A program made the position numbers and the translations under genes. DNA of 64,000 nt, taken from Mycolicibacterium holsaticum DSM 44478 = JCM 12374 (GTDB lineage: Bacteria; Actinomycetota; Actinomycetes; Mycobacteriales; Mycobacteriaceae). Shown here in pieces: positions 47,847 through 56,874 of this stretch. The DNA lies in NCBI RefSeq assembly GCF_019645835.1, contig NZ_CP080998.1, positions 3,472,001-3,536,000 on the forward strand, written 5' to 3'. The first letter of the stretch is position 1. Each line of letters opens with the position of its first letter. The notes under the pieces were generated by a model that was not told where the DNA came from, did no database searches, and saw only the letters and a program-made list of their open reading frames with translations.

Positions 47847-48695
47847 ATGACCCCATCGGACGGGGCGACGGCGACTCCCACCGTCACTCTCAACGACGAC
47901 CACACGATTCCGGTGATCGGCCTCGGTGTCGGGGAACTGTCGGAAACCGAGGCCGAACAAGCGGTCTTGGCCGCCCTCGAGGCCGGATACCGGTTGATCG
48001 ACACCGCCGCCGCGTACGGCAACGAGGAAGCCGTCGGCCGCGCCGTCAAAGCTTCGGGGGTGCCGCGCGAGGAAGTCTTCATCACCACCAAGCTGGCCGC
48101 ATCAGATCTGGGTTTCCAGTCGTCGCAGGACGCGCTCAAGGCCAGCCTGCAGCGGCTCGGCCTGGACTACGTCGACCTCTACCTGATCCACTGGCCCGCC
48201 GGTGAGCACGGCAAGTTCGTCGACAGCTGGGGCGGGCTGATGAAGCGCAAGGAGGACGGCGAGACCAAGTCGATCGGGGTGGCCAACTTTCACGCCGAAC
48301 ACCTCGCCGACATCATCGACCTGTCGTTCTTCACCCCGGCGGTCAACCAGATCGAACTGCACCCGCTGCTGAACCAGGCCGAGTTGCGCGAGGTCAACGC
48401 CGGATACGGCATCCTCACCCAGGCCTACAGTCCGCTGGGCGTCGGCCGGCTTCTGGACAACGCGACGGTCAGTTCGGTGGCCAAGGAGCAGGGCAAGACG
48501 CCCGCGCAGGTGTTGCTGCGGTGGAACCTGCAGTTGGGCAACGCCGTGGTCGCCCGGTCGACGTCACCGGAGCGGATGAAGTCCAACATCGAGGTGTTCG
48601 ACTTCGAGCTCACCGACGACCAGATGGCCGCGCTGAACGCGCTCGACGACGGCACCCGCTTCCGCCCGAACCCCGACACCTACGCCGGCGAGTAG
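47847..48695 (+). CDS. Aldo-keto reductase, copy 2
   Basis: 282 residues with the same tetrad ([23 protein letters not shown]). In the cofactor loop this copy has [14 protein letters not shown] where copy 1 has [14 protein letters not shown], so the conserved Lys is replaced by Arg and cofactor handling may differ. A tandem pair at this place is also known in M. smegmatis. It converges with the TetR gene with 2 bp between stops. Confidence 0.93.
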   Translation: MTPSDGATATPTVTLNDDHTIPVIGLGVGELSETEAEQAVLAALEAGYRLIDTAAAYGNEEAVGRAVKASGVPREEVFITTKLAASDLGFQSSQDALKASLQRLGLDYVDLYLIHWPAGEHGKFVDSWGGLMKRKEDGETKSIGVANFHAEHLADIIDLSFFTPAVNQIELHPLLNQAELREVNAGYGILTQAYSPLGVGRLLDNATVSSVAKEQGKTPAQVLLRWNLQLGNAVVARSTSPERMKSNIEVFDFELTDDQMAALNALDDGTRFRPNPDTYAGE

Positions 48696-48697
48696 CT

Positions 48698-49321
48698 TCA
48701 GCGACGTCGAGCGGCCAGGAACGCCGAGATCACCTCGACGAGCATCTGGCGGTCGCGGCTGCTGTCGAAGGGCTCCGGCCACAGCATCTGCACCGTGACC
48801 ATGCCGCGGATCGTCGTCCACACCAGGTTGCCGAGACGTCTTGCCAGCGCGGCATCGAGGTCGGGGCTGAGGTGCTGACCGATCTGGGTGATGCGCTCGG
48901 CCATGTCGGCGAGGCGGGCGTTGGCGGCGGCAGGACGATCACCGCGGGTGGCGATCAGAATCTGCATCGCCGCGATGGACGCGGGCCGCGAGAACGCCTG
49001 CCACACCGCGTCGACGACGTAGGCGGGCCGTTCTTCGCCGCTGATGCCCGGGGCGTGTGCGGCCACGGTGTCCAGCGTCTCGAGTACTTCGGCGAACCCG
49101 GCATCGACGACTGCCATCAGGATCCCATTGAGGTCGCCGAAGTGGTATTGGACTGCGCCCCAAGTCAATCCGGCACGTTCGGTGATGCGCCGGACGCTGG
49201 GCGGCGGGAACCCCTCCTCGAGGATGTAGCGCACCGTCTCCTCGACGACGATCCGCCGGCTGCGCTGGGCGCGCGCCTGACTGCCCGACGGGGGCCGGCG
49301 CGGTGTCGTCGTGCCGGTCAC
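48698..49321 (-). CDS. TetR-family transcriptional regulator
   Basis: 207 residues from GTG 49321, which overlaps the DapB-like stop as GTGA. N-terminal helix-turn-helix (about 20-65: SVRRITERAGLTWGAVQYHF), then a helical effector domain with a TetR_C-like architecture. It is the third gene of an SDR/DapB-like/TetR operon, so it most likely represses its own operon through the palindrome at 51286. Confidence 0.9.
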   Translation of the reverse strand: MTGTTTPRRPPSGSQARAQRSRRIVVEETVRYILEEGFPPPSVRRITERAGLTWGAVQYHFGDLNGILMAVVDAGFAEVLETLDTVAAHAPGISGEERPAYVVDAVWQAFSRPASIAAMQILIATRGDRPAAANARLADMAERITQIGQHLSPDLDAALARRLGNLVWTTIRGMVTVQMLWPEPFDSSRDRQMLVEVISAFLAARRR

Positions 49322-50394
49322 CACATCACGCCGCGCACGTGGTCGGTGGGCCGCAGGTCGTGTGCGGCCAGGATGCCGCTGGGCGCGCGGCACACGGCCT
49401 CGATCATGTTGACGGCGCGAGCGGCCGTGGCGATGACCCCGCCCTGGTTGTGGTCGATCCCGGAGGTGCCGACGTGGGCGTTGATGACGATGCCCGGATC
49501 GCCGTCGACGACGACGCGGTGCACCCCTGCGCGGCCTTCGGGCGGATACGGCCAGTCGGGTGCGGCGGCGTCGGTCAAGCGGTTGACATGCTCCATGGTG
49601 ATGACCGGCCGGCCGCCACGGTGACCCTCTGCGGCGAACCGGACCGCGGCGACCTGTCCGGGTTCGACACGCATCATCGTGCAGTCGATCGGTGCCGGGG
49701 TGGCCCATTTCTCGTGTCGTTCGCGGACCTCGTCGAGTTCGACGCCGAGATCGCCGGCCAGGCTGCGTACCTGCGCGCCCCACATCGACGAAAGCACACC
49801 GGGGCTGAACAGGATCGGGGTGTGCTCGGGGGCCATCCCGAATCCGAAAGTCACGCCGGTGAATTCGGCGTCGTCGTAGCTGCCGTAGTCGCACACCTCC
49901 TGGACGGTGATCGACGTCGCCCGCCCGGCCAGGCTCAGCGCGGTGTAGACCAGGGTGTCACCGGAGAAGCCGGGGTCCACGCCGTTGATGTAGAGCGTCG
50001 CGTCGCCATCGGCGCTGGCCTGACGCAGCGGTCCGCGTAACCAGTCGTCGGCCTCCTCGGGTGCGACCAGCCACACGAACGACGTGCCGACGACGTTGAC
50101 GCCGGCGCGCAGAAAGCGGGTGATCTCGGCCAGCGCGTCGTGGGGTCGCGTCTCGGCCTGTGAGGTGTAGACCACGCAGTCGGCGCCGAGCGCCACGAGC
50201 GCGTCGACGTCGTCGGTGGCGGTGACACCCACCGGGTTCGGCAGGCCGGCCAACTCGGCTGCGTCGCGGCCCACCTTGGCCGGATTCGACGCGTGCACTC
50301 CGACCAACTCGAAATCCGGGCGTTCGATCAGCATCCGAAGCGAATGCGCCCCGACGTTGCCGGTGGAGAACTGGATGACCCGTCGCTGCGTCAT
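49318..50394 (-). CDS. Dihydrodipicolinate reductase-like NAD(P)-binding oxidoreductase (copy 3)
   Basis: 358 residues. Rossmann motif VIQFSTGNVGAHSLRML at the N-terminus and the same two-domain plan as the genes at 2572 and 3969 (DCVVYTSQAETRPHDALAEI, INGVDPGFSGDTL), but clearly more divergent. It is 17 bp downstream of the SDR gene and coupled to the TetR gene. A catabolic dehydrogenase step is inferred; substrate unknown. Confidence 0.86.
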   Translation of the reverse strand: MTQRRVIQFSTGNVGAHSLRMLIERPDFELVGVHASNPAKVGRDAAELAGLPNPVGVTATDDVDALVALGADCVVYTSQAETRPHDALAEITRFLRAGVNVVGTSFVWLVAPEEADDWLRGPLRQASADGDATLYINGVDPGFSGDTLVYTALSLAGRATSITVQEVCDYGSYDDAEFTGVTFGFGMAPEHTPILFSPGVLSSMWGAQVRSLAGDLGVELDEVRERHEKWATPAPIDCTMMRVEPGQVAAVRFAAEGHRGGRPVITMEHVNRLTDAAAPDWPYPPEGRAGVHRVVVDGDPGIVINAHVGTSGIDHNQGGVIATAARAVNMIEAVCRAPSGILAAHDLRPTDHVRGVMW

Positions 50395-50411
50395 GTGCGC
50401 CTTTCCCGTTG

Positions 50412-51275
50412 TCACAGAAGGTCCGTGATCGTCTTGAGGCCGGCGTCGTAGAGCACTCCGGGCAGCATTCCGCCGTCCATCTCCACGGTGGTGCCGTTGA
50501 CGAAATCTGCACCGCCCGCGCACAGGAACACCACCGCGCGGCCGACCTCTTCGGGTTCTGCGCCCCGTTTCAGCGGGATGGCCGTGAAGTACTCGGCGCC
50601 GGTGGGGTCGTCTTCGGGCAGCACGAATGACCGGAAGTTCTCTGTGATGGTGGGCCCCAGGGCGACGCAGTTCACCCGCACCTTCGGACCCCATTCCTGG
50701 GCCAGTGAGCGCGTCAGATGGTTGAGCCCGGATTTGGCGGCGCCGTAGGACACCAGGGTGGGCGATCCGGCGGGGTGGCCTGCCCCGCTGGAGATGTTGA
50801 CGATCGAGCCGGTGCCGTCCTGGGTCTGCATCTGCCGAAACACCCTGATGGCGAACCACATCGGGCTGATGAGGTTCATCTGGATGGCAAAGGAGTGAAA
50901 CAGCGCCGTGCGCGCGAAGTCGTCGTCGGAACGTGGGGCGCCCTGGATCTTCTGGACGAGCTCGGGAACGTCGTGGACGTGCGGAGACGGCACCGTGCCG
51001 CCGGCGTTGTTGACGAGGATGTCGATCCGGCCGTAGGTGTCGGCGACGCGCTGCACAAACGCGTCGATCGCAGCGTAATCGCCTTGGTCACAAACCCATT
51101 GGGCGCTGCGGGCCACCCATTCCGGCTTGTCGGCGGTGCCTGGCATGGCGTCGAGCGCAGAGCGGGAGCATCCAATGACGGTCGCGTCTTGCCGCAACAG
51201 TTCGTGCGCGATGCCGAGGCCGACACCTCGGCTGGTGCCGGTGACGATGGCGACCTTGCCAGACAGGGAACCCAT
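50412..51275 (-). CDS. Short-chain dehydrogenase/reductase
   Basis: 287 residues from ATG 51275. Cofactor loop TGTSRGVGLGI, NAG in LVNNAGG, and the catalytic triad Ser (ISSGAG) with YxxxK (YGAAK). An extra segment of about 30 residues between NNAGG and the active site (PHVHDVPELVQKIQGAPRSD) distinguishes it from simple SDRs. It is the first gene of the SDR/DapB-like/TetR operon and lies behind a perfect palindrome. Confidence 0.92.
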   Translation of the reverse strand: MGSLSGKVAIVTGTSRGVGLGIAHELLRQDATVIGCSRSALDAMPGTADKPEWVARSAQWVCDQGDYAAIDAFVQRVADTYGRIDILVNNAGGTVPSPHVHDVPELVQKIQGAPRSDDDFARTALFHSFAIQMNLISPMWFAIRVFRQMQTQDGTGSIVNISSGAGHPAGSPTLVSYGAAKSGLNHLTRSLAQEWGPKVRVNCVALGPTITENFRSFVLPEDDPTGAEYFTAIPLKRGAEPEEVGRAVVFLCAGGADFVNGTTVEMDGGMLPGVLYDAGLKTITDLL

Positions 51276-51285
51276 AAGCCGATAG

Positions 51286-51299
51286 ATTACAGCTGTAAT
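51286..51299. promoter_or_regulatory. Perfect 14-bp palindrome, probable TetR operator
   Basis: ATTACAGCTGTAAT is self-complementary and sits 11 bp upstream of the SDR ATG, within the expected transcription start region. The operon it precedes encodes a TetR protein, so autorepression is the simplest reading. No second copy was noticed elsewhere in the window. Confidence 0.6.
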
Positions 51300-51320
51300 G
51301 TTTTCCGGCAAGTCCCGGTT

Positions 51321-52022
51321 TCAGCCTGTCGGACACGTCGCCGCGGCGTCGCGCAACACCGTCGCCGACGGCGCGTCGATCGGCAGCCGGTAGCCGCGAA
51401 GCACCTCGATGAACTGCATGGCGTACTGGCAGTGAAACGCCGTGTTCGGCGGCATCCAGTCGGCGGGCTGTTGATCGCCCTTGTCCTGGTTGGGGTCACC
51501 GGCGACGGCGAGCAGGTTGGCCGGGTCGTTGGCGAACCGGACCCGCATCTCGTCGGGCCAGTTGCGCGCACCGAGGTCCCAGGCCAGCGCCAGCGGAACG
51601 AGGTGGTCGATCTGCACCGACGCTCCGACGCCGGCGCCGCGGGTGAACGCCACGACGGCGTTGGTGTACGGGTCGTGCAGGGTGCCGGTGGCAACCGCGG
51701 TGGGACAGCGCTTGATCGACACGTAGGTCTTGTCGTCGAGGTCGCGGTCGAGGATGTCGTTGCGGGTGTCGCAGCCGTTGTGGCCGCCTGGAGCGGTGTT
51801 GTCGTCGGTCCAGCTGTCACCGAATGCGGCCCGCCGGTAGTCGTGGCCGCGGACCCGCTGCGGCAGCACCGCGATACCGGCCAGCACGTCGTCGCCCGGT
51901 ACGACGGTGGGCACGTCCGCCTCCGCGGCCGACGGGGCTCGCTGCCCCGTCGAAGTCTGCACCGCCACCAGCACCGCAAGCGCGACGATCGCGGCCAGCC
52001 ACAGAAATCGCTTGCGGTTCAT
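51321..52022 (-). CDS. HNH-endonuclease-like (DUF1524) exported protein (Rv2972c-like)
   Basis: 233 residues from ATG 52022, which overlaps the recG stop as ATGA. An N-terminal signal anchor (about 4-24) means the domain is outside the cytoplasm. The domain has VQIDHLVPLALAWDLGA and NLLAVAGDPNQDKGDQQPADW, the His-Asn arrangement of the HNH/DUF1524 nuclease family, plus four cysteines. Whether it is a secreted nuclease is untested as far as I know. Conserved downstream of recG. Confidence 0.87.
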   Translation of the reverse strand: MNRKRFLWLAAIVALAVLVAVQTSTGQRAPSAAEADVPTVVPGDDVLAGIAVLPQRVRGHDYRRAAFGDSWTDDNTAPGGHNGCDTRNDILDRDLDDKTYVSIKRCPTAVATGTLHDPYTNAVVAFTRGAGVGASVQIDHLVPLALAWDLGARNWPDEMRVRFANDPANLLAVAGDPNQDKGDQQPADWMPPNTAFHCQYAMQFIEVLRGYRLPIDAPSATVLRDAAATCPTG

Positions 52023-54271
52023 GACTTGTCGAGGTACTCGACCCGATCGGTGTCGACGAACGGCGCTGCCAGCATCGCCAGCCCGGGATCGGCTGGGTCG
52101 TTGTGATACATCGATTCGCACAGCTCGCGTGCGGCCAGGATGATGTCGAGGTGCTCGGAGAGCGACAGAAACCTCAGCGTGATCGCCCGCCCGGACTGGG
52201 TGTGCCCCAGCACATCTCCCTCCTGGCGCTCCTTGAGGTCGAGGTCGGCCAGCTCGAAGCCGTCCAGTGTCGAGGCGACCGCCTTCAGCCGCGCACCGGC
52301 CTTGGAGCCTTCGGAAAGGTTGGTGGCCAGCAGACACAGGCTGGGATGCGCACCGCGCCCGATCCGGCCGCGCAGCTGGTGTAACTGGCTGATCCCGAAC
52401 CGGTCGGCGTCCATCACCAGCATCACCGTCGCGTTGGGCACATCGACGCCGACCTCGATGACCGTCGTGCACACCAGCACGTCGATCTCCCCGGCCCGGA
52501 ACGCCGCCATCACCGCGTCCTTTTCGTCGGCGGGCAGCCTGCCGTGCATCAGCCCGAGGCGAAGCCCCGACAACGGCCCGCTGCGCAGCCCGTCGAACAA
52601 CTCGACGACGGTGACCGGCGGCGGGCCACCGCTTTCGGTGTCTTCAGCGCTGACCTTGGCGGGCTTGTCGTCGGCGTCGATGCGTGAGGCGACCACGTAG
52701 GCCTGCCGTCCCGCGCCGACCTCTTCGGTGATGCGTTGCCAGGCCCGGTCCAGCCAGGACCGGTTCTTGGTGATGAAGATGGTGTTGGTGGCGATCGGCT
52801 GCCTGCCGCGCGGCAGCTCGCGCAGTGTCGAGGTCTCCAGGTCGCCGTAATGGGTGAGGGCCACGGTGCGCGGGATCGGCGTGGCCGTCATCACCAGCAG
52901 ATGCGGCGTCACTCCTTCGGGCGCCTTGCTGCGCAAACGATCTCGTTGCTCCACACCGAAGCGGTGTTGTTCGTCGACGACCACCATGCCGAGCCGGTGG
53001 AACTCGACGGCGTCCTGCAACAGCGCATGGGTGCCGATGACGATGCCCGCCGCGCCGCTGGCGACCTCGTCGCGTACCGCCCGCTTCTGCGCGGCCGACA
53101 TCGATCCGGTCAGCAGCGCGACCCGGGTGGCGCCGTCCACGCCGCCGAGCTGGCCCGCCATAGCAAGCGGGCCGAGAACGTCACGCACCGAGCGGTCATG
53201 TTGGGCGGCAAGAACTTCCGTCGGCGCCAGCAGCGCGCACTGATAGCCGGCGTCGACCATCTGCAGCATCGCCAGCACGCTGACGATGGTCTTGCCCGAA
53301 CCCACCTCGCCTTGCAGCATGCGGTTCATCGGCCTGCTGGCCGCCAGCTCGGCGGAGATGACGTCGAGCACGTCACGTTGACCGTCGGTCAACTCGAAGG
53401 GAAGCCGCCCACGCAGCGCCGCCACCAGACCGTCGTCGCGAAGCGGGGCGACCGGCCCGGATTCCCTCAGCTCGCTGTATCGCCGTTTCACCAATGCCCA
53501 TTGCAGGCCGATGGCTTCGTCGTAGGTGAGCCTGCGCTGGGCCTGTTCGCGTTCGGACTTGTTCTCAGCGATGTGGATCGCGCGTAGCGCCTGGTCTTCT
53601 GTGATCAGGTGATGTTGCTGCAGAACGGTTTTGGGTAACGGCTCCTCGATGGGATCGAGTACGTCGAGCACCTGGCGCACGCACGCGTAGATGTCCCAGC
53701 TCTGCAGCTTTTTGTTGGCCGGATAGATCGGGAAGAACTCGCGCTCGAACGCCGACAACACATCGTCGCCGACGGCTCCCGAGGCCGAGGCGATGGTCTT
53801 CAGCGATTTGGTGCCGAACGTCTTGCCCTTGGGCGATTCCAACACCAGGAAGGCGGGATGGGTCAGTTGCAGGGTGCGCCTGAAGTATTTGACTTCTCCC
53901 GACAGCATCAACCGGGTGCCGACGACGAGGTCGTCGAGCATCCAGTCGGCGTTGAAAAAGGTCGCGGTGACCGTCGAGCGCCGCTCCCCCAGCGTCACGC
54001 GCAGCCATCTGCGCTTACGCATCTTCCTGGACTTCTTGTCGAATTGCGGCTTCATATCACCGACTTTGGTGCCGGTGATCGTGTCGACGAACGTGACATG
54101 TTCGCCCTCTTGGAGTTCCTCGCCCTCGGCCAGGACCGTCATGCCGTCGCTGTACTTGCGCGGGTAATGGCGCAACAGGTCGTTGACGGTGCGGATGCCG
54201 AAGTATTCCTCGAGCGGTCCTGCGGCCTTCTTGCCGACGATGTAGTCGAGTCGATCGCCCAGGACGGCCAC
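52019..54271 (-). CDS. recG: ATP-dependent DNA helicase RecG
   Basis: 750 residues. Wedge/OB domain at the N-terminus, helicase motif I GEVGSGKTIVS, motif II VVDEQHRFGVEQR, motif III TATPIPRT and the C-terminal VLVCTTVIEVGVDVPNA with the QLRGRIGRG motif VI. It remodels stalled replication forks and Holliday junctions. It lies 2 bp after the FakA-like gene. Confidence 0.97.
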   Translation of the reverse strand: MAVLGDRLDYIVGKKAAGPLEEYFGIRTVNDLLRHYPRKYSDGMTVLAEGEELQEGEHVTFVDTITGTKVGDMKPQFDKKSRKMRKRRWLRVTLGERRSTVTATFFNADWMLDDLVVGTRLMLSGEVKYFRRTLQLTHPAFLVLESPKGKTFGTKSLKTIASASGAVGDDVLSAFEREFFPIYPANKKLQSWDIYACVRQVLDVLDPIEEPLPKTVLQQHHLITEDQALRAIHIAENKSEREQAQRRLTYDEAIGLQWALVKRRYSELRESGPVAPLRDDGLVAALRGRLPFELTDGQRDVLDVISAELAASRPMNRMLQGEVGSGKTIVSVLAMLQMVDAGYQCALLAPTEVLAAQHDRSVRDVLGPLAMAGQLGGVDGATRVALLTGSMSAAQKRAVRDEVASGAAGIVIGTHALLQDAVEFHRLGMVVVDEQHRFGVEQRDRLRSKAPEGVTPHLLVMTATPIPRTVALTHYGDLETSTLRELPRGRQPIATNTIFITKNRSWLDRAWQRITEEVGAGRQAYVVASRIDADDKPAKVSAEDTESGGPPPVTVVELFDGLRSGPLSGLRLGLMHGRLPADEKDAVMAAFRAGEIDVLVCTTVIEVGVDVPNATVMLVMDADRFGISQLHQLRGRIGRGAHPSLCLLATNLSEGSKAGARLKAVASTLDGFELADLDLKERQEGDVLGHTQSGRAITLRFLSLSEHLDIILAARELCESMYHNDPADPGLAMLAAPFVDTDRVEYLDKS

Positions 54272-54273
54272 CG

Positions 54274-55911
54274 CTACTCCACCCCGATCAGCAACGCATC
54301 GCCGCGGTGGTCGGTGTGGTAGGTGACGAGCTCGATGCCCAGGTGCCTGCGGTGCACGTGCTCCTGCAGCGCCGCGGCGACAGTGCGGTCGACGCCGGCG
54401 CCGGTGAGCACGGTGACCAGTTCTCCACCCACCGCCAGCAGCAGGTCGATCAACCCCGCGCCCGCCTCGGCGATGTCGTCACCGACGATCAGCACCTCGT
54501 CGCCGGAGATGCCCAACCCGTCACCGGGTTTACACGTCCCCGCCCACGTCAGCGCCTCCTCGGTGGCCACCCGCACAGAACCGTGGCGGGCGCCGGCCGC
54601 GGCGCGCGCCATCGTGTAGCCGTCGTCGACCGCTTGCCGGTCGGCGTCGTGCACGGCCAGCGCGGCCAGGCCCTGCACCATCGACGCCGCGGGCACCGGC
54701 ACCACGTCGATCCCCCAGCCGATCGCCGCAGTGCACCCGGCGACCAGCTCCTCGGCGGCGACGTAGCCGTTGGGTAACACCATGACCTGGGCTGCGCCCG
54801 CGTCGACCAGCGCATGCAGCAGCTGCTTGGCGCTGACCGGCGTGTCCGGGAGCACGCCCAGCACATGTGCGCCTTCTCCCGCGAACAGCTCCTGGGCCCC
54901 GACGCCGTCGACGACCGCGAGCACCGCCCGTTCCCGGGCCCATCCCCCGGCCGGGCGGGCACCGTCGGTCCCGGTGAGCGAGGTGATCTGGATGCGGCTC
55001 GGGGTGCCCACGGCGATGCCGGCCTCCACAGCGGCTCCGGCGTCGTCGACATGCGCGTGCACCGAGTACTGGCCACCGCCGCCGGCAGCGGCGATGGCCA
55101 CCGACTCACCGAGCCGGTCCAGTTCGCCGCGCAGCTTCTCCACGCCGCCTGCGTCACATCCAGTGAGCAGGTACATCACCTCGAACTGCGGCGCTGCGGT
55201 GGCGGCGGTGACCGCGGAGCCGTGGGCGTGCAGCGGTGTCGGCACATACTCCTGCCTGCTGGACGCGTGCCCGGTGACGACCGCGCGCATGGAATCCAGC
55301 AGCACCAGCAGGCCCCGCCCGCCGGCGTCCACCACCCCGGCCTCCGCCAGTACGGCGAGTTGCCCGGGTGTCTTGTCCAGGGCCACCGCGGCCGTGTCGA
55401 CCACGGTCAAAAGCACATCGGCGAGGTCGGCGCCGTCGGAAACCGCCTGTTCGGCGGCGTTGGCGGCCGCCCTCAGCACCGAGAAGATGGTGCCGGGAAC
55501 GGGTTGGCCGATCGAGGCGACGACCAGTGTGACCGCGCGGCGCAGCGCCGCGGCCAGCAAGGCGCCGTCGACGTCGACCAACTCCTCACACCGCTGCGCG
55601 CCCGCCTCGGCGGTGGCGTCGGCAAGCCCCCGCAGGATCTGCGACAGGATGACCCCGGAGTTACCCCGGGCGCCGTGCAGGGCGCCGCGGGCCAGGGCGG
55701 CCGCCACCTGCGCGACGTCGTCGGTGTCGGCCACGGCATCGGCCTGAGCCCACGCCGAACGCATGGTGAACAGCATGTTCGTGCCAGTGTCGGAGTCCGC
55801 GACGGGGAACACGTTGAGCCGGTTGATCTCGTCGGTGTGGGTGATGAGGTCGCCGACGGCGGCGTGTGCCCAATCGCGCAGTGCGGAGGCGTCCAACCGT
55901 CGAGCCGACAT
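54274..55911 (-). CDS. DAK2-domain protein, FakA/YloV-like
   Basis: 545 residues from ATG 55911, with GGGAGGT upstream. N-terminal DhaL-like nucleotide domain with DSDTGTNM (39-46) and HGARGNSGVILSQILRGL, then a linker and a C-terminal DegV-partner domain. Homologues (FakA) phosphorylate fatty acids bound to a FakB/DegV protein. No fakB is adjacent. In M. tuberculosis the region is split into Rv2974c and Rv2975c, whereas here it is one frame. Confidence 0.9.
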   Translation of the reverse strand: MSARRLDASALRDWAHAAVGDLITHTDEINRLNVFPVADSDTGTNMLFTMRSAWAQADAVADTDDVAQVAAALARGALHGARGNSGVILSQILRGLADATAEAGAQRCEELVDVDGALLAAALRRAVTLVVASIGQPVPGTIFSVLRAAANAAEQAVSDGADLADVLLTVVDTAAVALDKTPGQLAVLAEAGVVDAGGRGLLVLLDSMRAVVTGHASSRQEYVPTPLHAHGSAVTAATAAPQFEVMYLLTGCDAGGVEKLRGELDRLGESVAIAAAGGGGQYSVHAHVDDAGAAVEAGIAVGTPSRIQITSLTGTDGARPAGGWARERAVLAVVDGVGAQELFAGEGAHVLGVLPDTPVSAKQLLHALVDAGAAQVMVLPNGYVAAEELVAGCTAAIGWGIDVVPVPAASMVQGLAALAVHDADRQAVDDGYTMARAAAGARHGSVRVATEEALTWAGTCKPGDGLGISGDEVLIVGDDIAEAGAGLIDLLLAVGGELVTVLTGAGVDRTVAAALQEHVHRRHLGIELVTYHTDHRGDALLIGVE

Positions 55912-56031
55912 GCTCACCTCCCGTTCCGCCACCCGGATGCCGACGTGGGCGTCAGCCTAACGACTCCTGCTGACAGCGCCGACACACCTATTCGCGCCTG
56001 TGGATGCGACCGCTGGATGCTCCATGGGCGA

Positions 56032-56088
56032 CGAACGTGAGCTTGTGTGCGAGGTTTCGCGCGGATCTCGCACACAAGCTCACGTTCG
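56032..56088. repeat. 22-bp perfect inverted repeat between divergent promoters
   Basis: Arms 56032-56053 and 56067-56088 are exact reverse complements over 22 bp, separated by 13 nt, and the loop can extend pairing with G.U bases. It sits between the divergent fakA-like and rpmB genes, 8 bp upstream of the candidate rpmB -35, so it does not terminate either gene. The core GTGAGCTTGTGTGCGAG resembles hairpins I recall scattered through mycobacterial genomes. Confidence 0.7.
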
Positions 56089-56096
56089 AGACCATT

Positions 56097-56125
56097 TTGG
56101 TGATCAAAGCCGCTGCCGGTATCCT
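56097..56125 (+). promoter_or_regulatory. Candidate rpmB promoter
   Basis: TTGGTG (56097-56102) and TATCCT (56120-56125) are separated by 17 bp, a reasonable housekeeping -35/-10 pair. The leader to the rpmB ATG would be about 75 nt. Confidence 0.4.
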
Positions 56126-56208
56126 GATCAGGTTGTCGGGTCGACCCGTCGCTGGAAACGCGGCTGATGAGTCCAGACCCCCCAGTACTGATCCGAGGAG
56201 TTCTACAT

Positions 56209-56400
56209 ATGGCTGCCGTCTGCGATATCTGCGGGAAGGGCCCCGGCTTCGGCAAGTCGGTGTCGCACTCCCATCGCCGGACCAGCCGCCGGTGGGATCC
56301 GAACATTCAGACCGTGCATGCTGCCCGTCCGGGCGGCAACAAGAAGCGCATCAACGCGTGCACGTCCTGCATCAAGGCCGGAAAGGTCGCCCGCGCCTGA
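56209..56400 (+). CDS. rpmB: 50S ribosomal protein L28, zinc-binding (C+) form
   Basis: 63 residues from ATG 56209, with CGAGGAG upstream. L28 signature at the N-terminus ([20 protein letters not shown]). Two CxxC pairs (CDIC, CTSC) mark the zinc-containing form, as opposed to the Zur-regulated cysteine-free paralogue that mycobacteria use under zinc starvation. Confidence 0.96.
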   Translation: MAAVCDICGKGPGFGKSVSHSHRRTSRRWDPNIQTVHAARPGGNKKRINACTSCIKAGKVARA

Positions 56401-56446
56401 CACCGTGCGGGTTTAGCCGCCGACGCGGCGGGTAAGTCGTTGCTCC

Positions 56447-56788
56447 ATGACCTCATGCGGAGCATCAAAATCGAAATTGTTCGCGCTGGCCTCCGGTATC
56501 GCGGTGGCGGCGTTGCTGACGGCATGCAGTGGGAACGATTCCGGCGATTCCGAAACCACCACCACGACGACGACGACAACGTCGGTCACCACGTCGGTCG
56601 AAACCACCGTGGAGACCCCGGTGTCGCCGGCCACACCGGCCCCCGAATCGCCTGCCGAGACCACCGAGGGCAACGGCACCGTCGAGATTCCGGTGCCCGA
56701 CATCCCCTCGCCGCCCGCGATTCCATCTCCGCCCGCGATCCCGTCGCCGCCGCCCATCCCGTCGCCGCCGCCGATTCCGGGCACGTAG
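56447..56788 (+). CDS. Small Thr/Pro-rich lipoprotein
   Basis: 113 residues. Hydrophobic stretch LFALASGIAVAALLTAC ends in lipobox LTAC, so Cys27 is the likely lipidation site. The mature chain is disordered: a run of nine Thr, a Ser/Thr/Glu/Pro segment, then tandem IPSPPA or IPSPPP repeats to the C-terminus. Such chains suit a wall-spanning spacer or an O-mannosylated surface protein. No domain is recognised. It follows rpmB by 46 bp. Confidence 0.8.
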   Translation: MTSCGASKSKLFALASGIAVAALLTACSGNDSGDSETTTTTTTTTSVTTSVETTVETPVSPATPAPESPAETTEGNGTVEIPVPDIPSPPAIPSPPAIPSPPPIPSPPPIPGT

Positions 56789-56874
56789 CCGCGGCTGCCT
56801 CTGCGCCCTAAGGGACAAACGGGCGAGAAAGCGCGAGTGAATTGCGCCAGAACGTCGATCCCGGCGCGGTGCGG

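Noticed and set aside
56541..56788. ACC/ACG run and repeats in the small lipoprotein as a tandem DNA repeat or CRISPR
   Set aside because: The repeats are codon-level (Thr run, IPSPP units) inside a good reading frame; there are no spacers.
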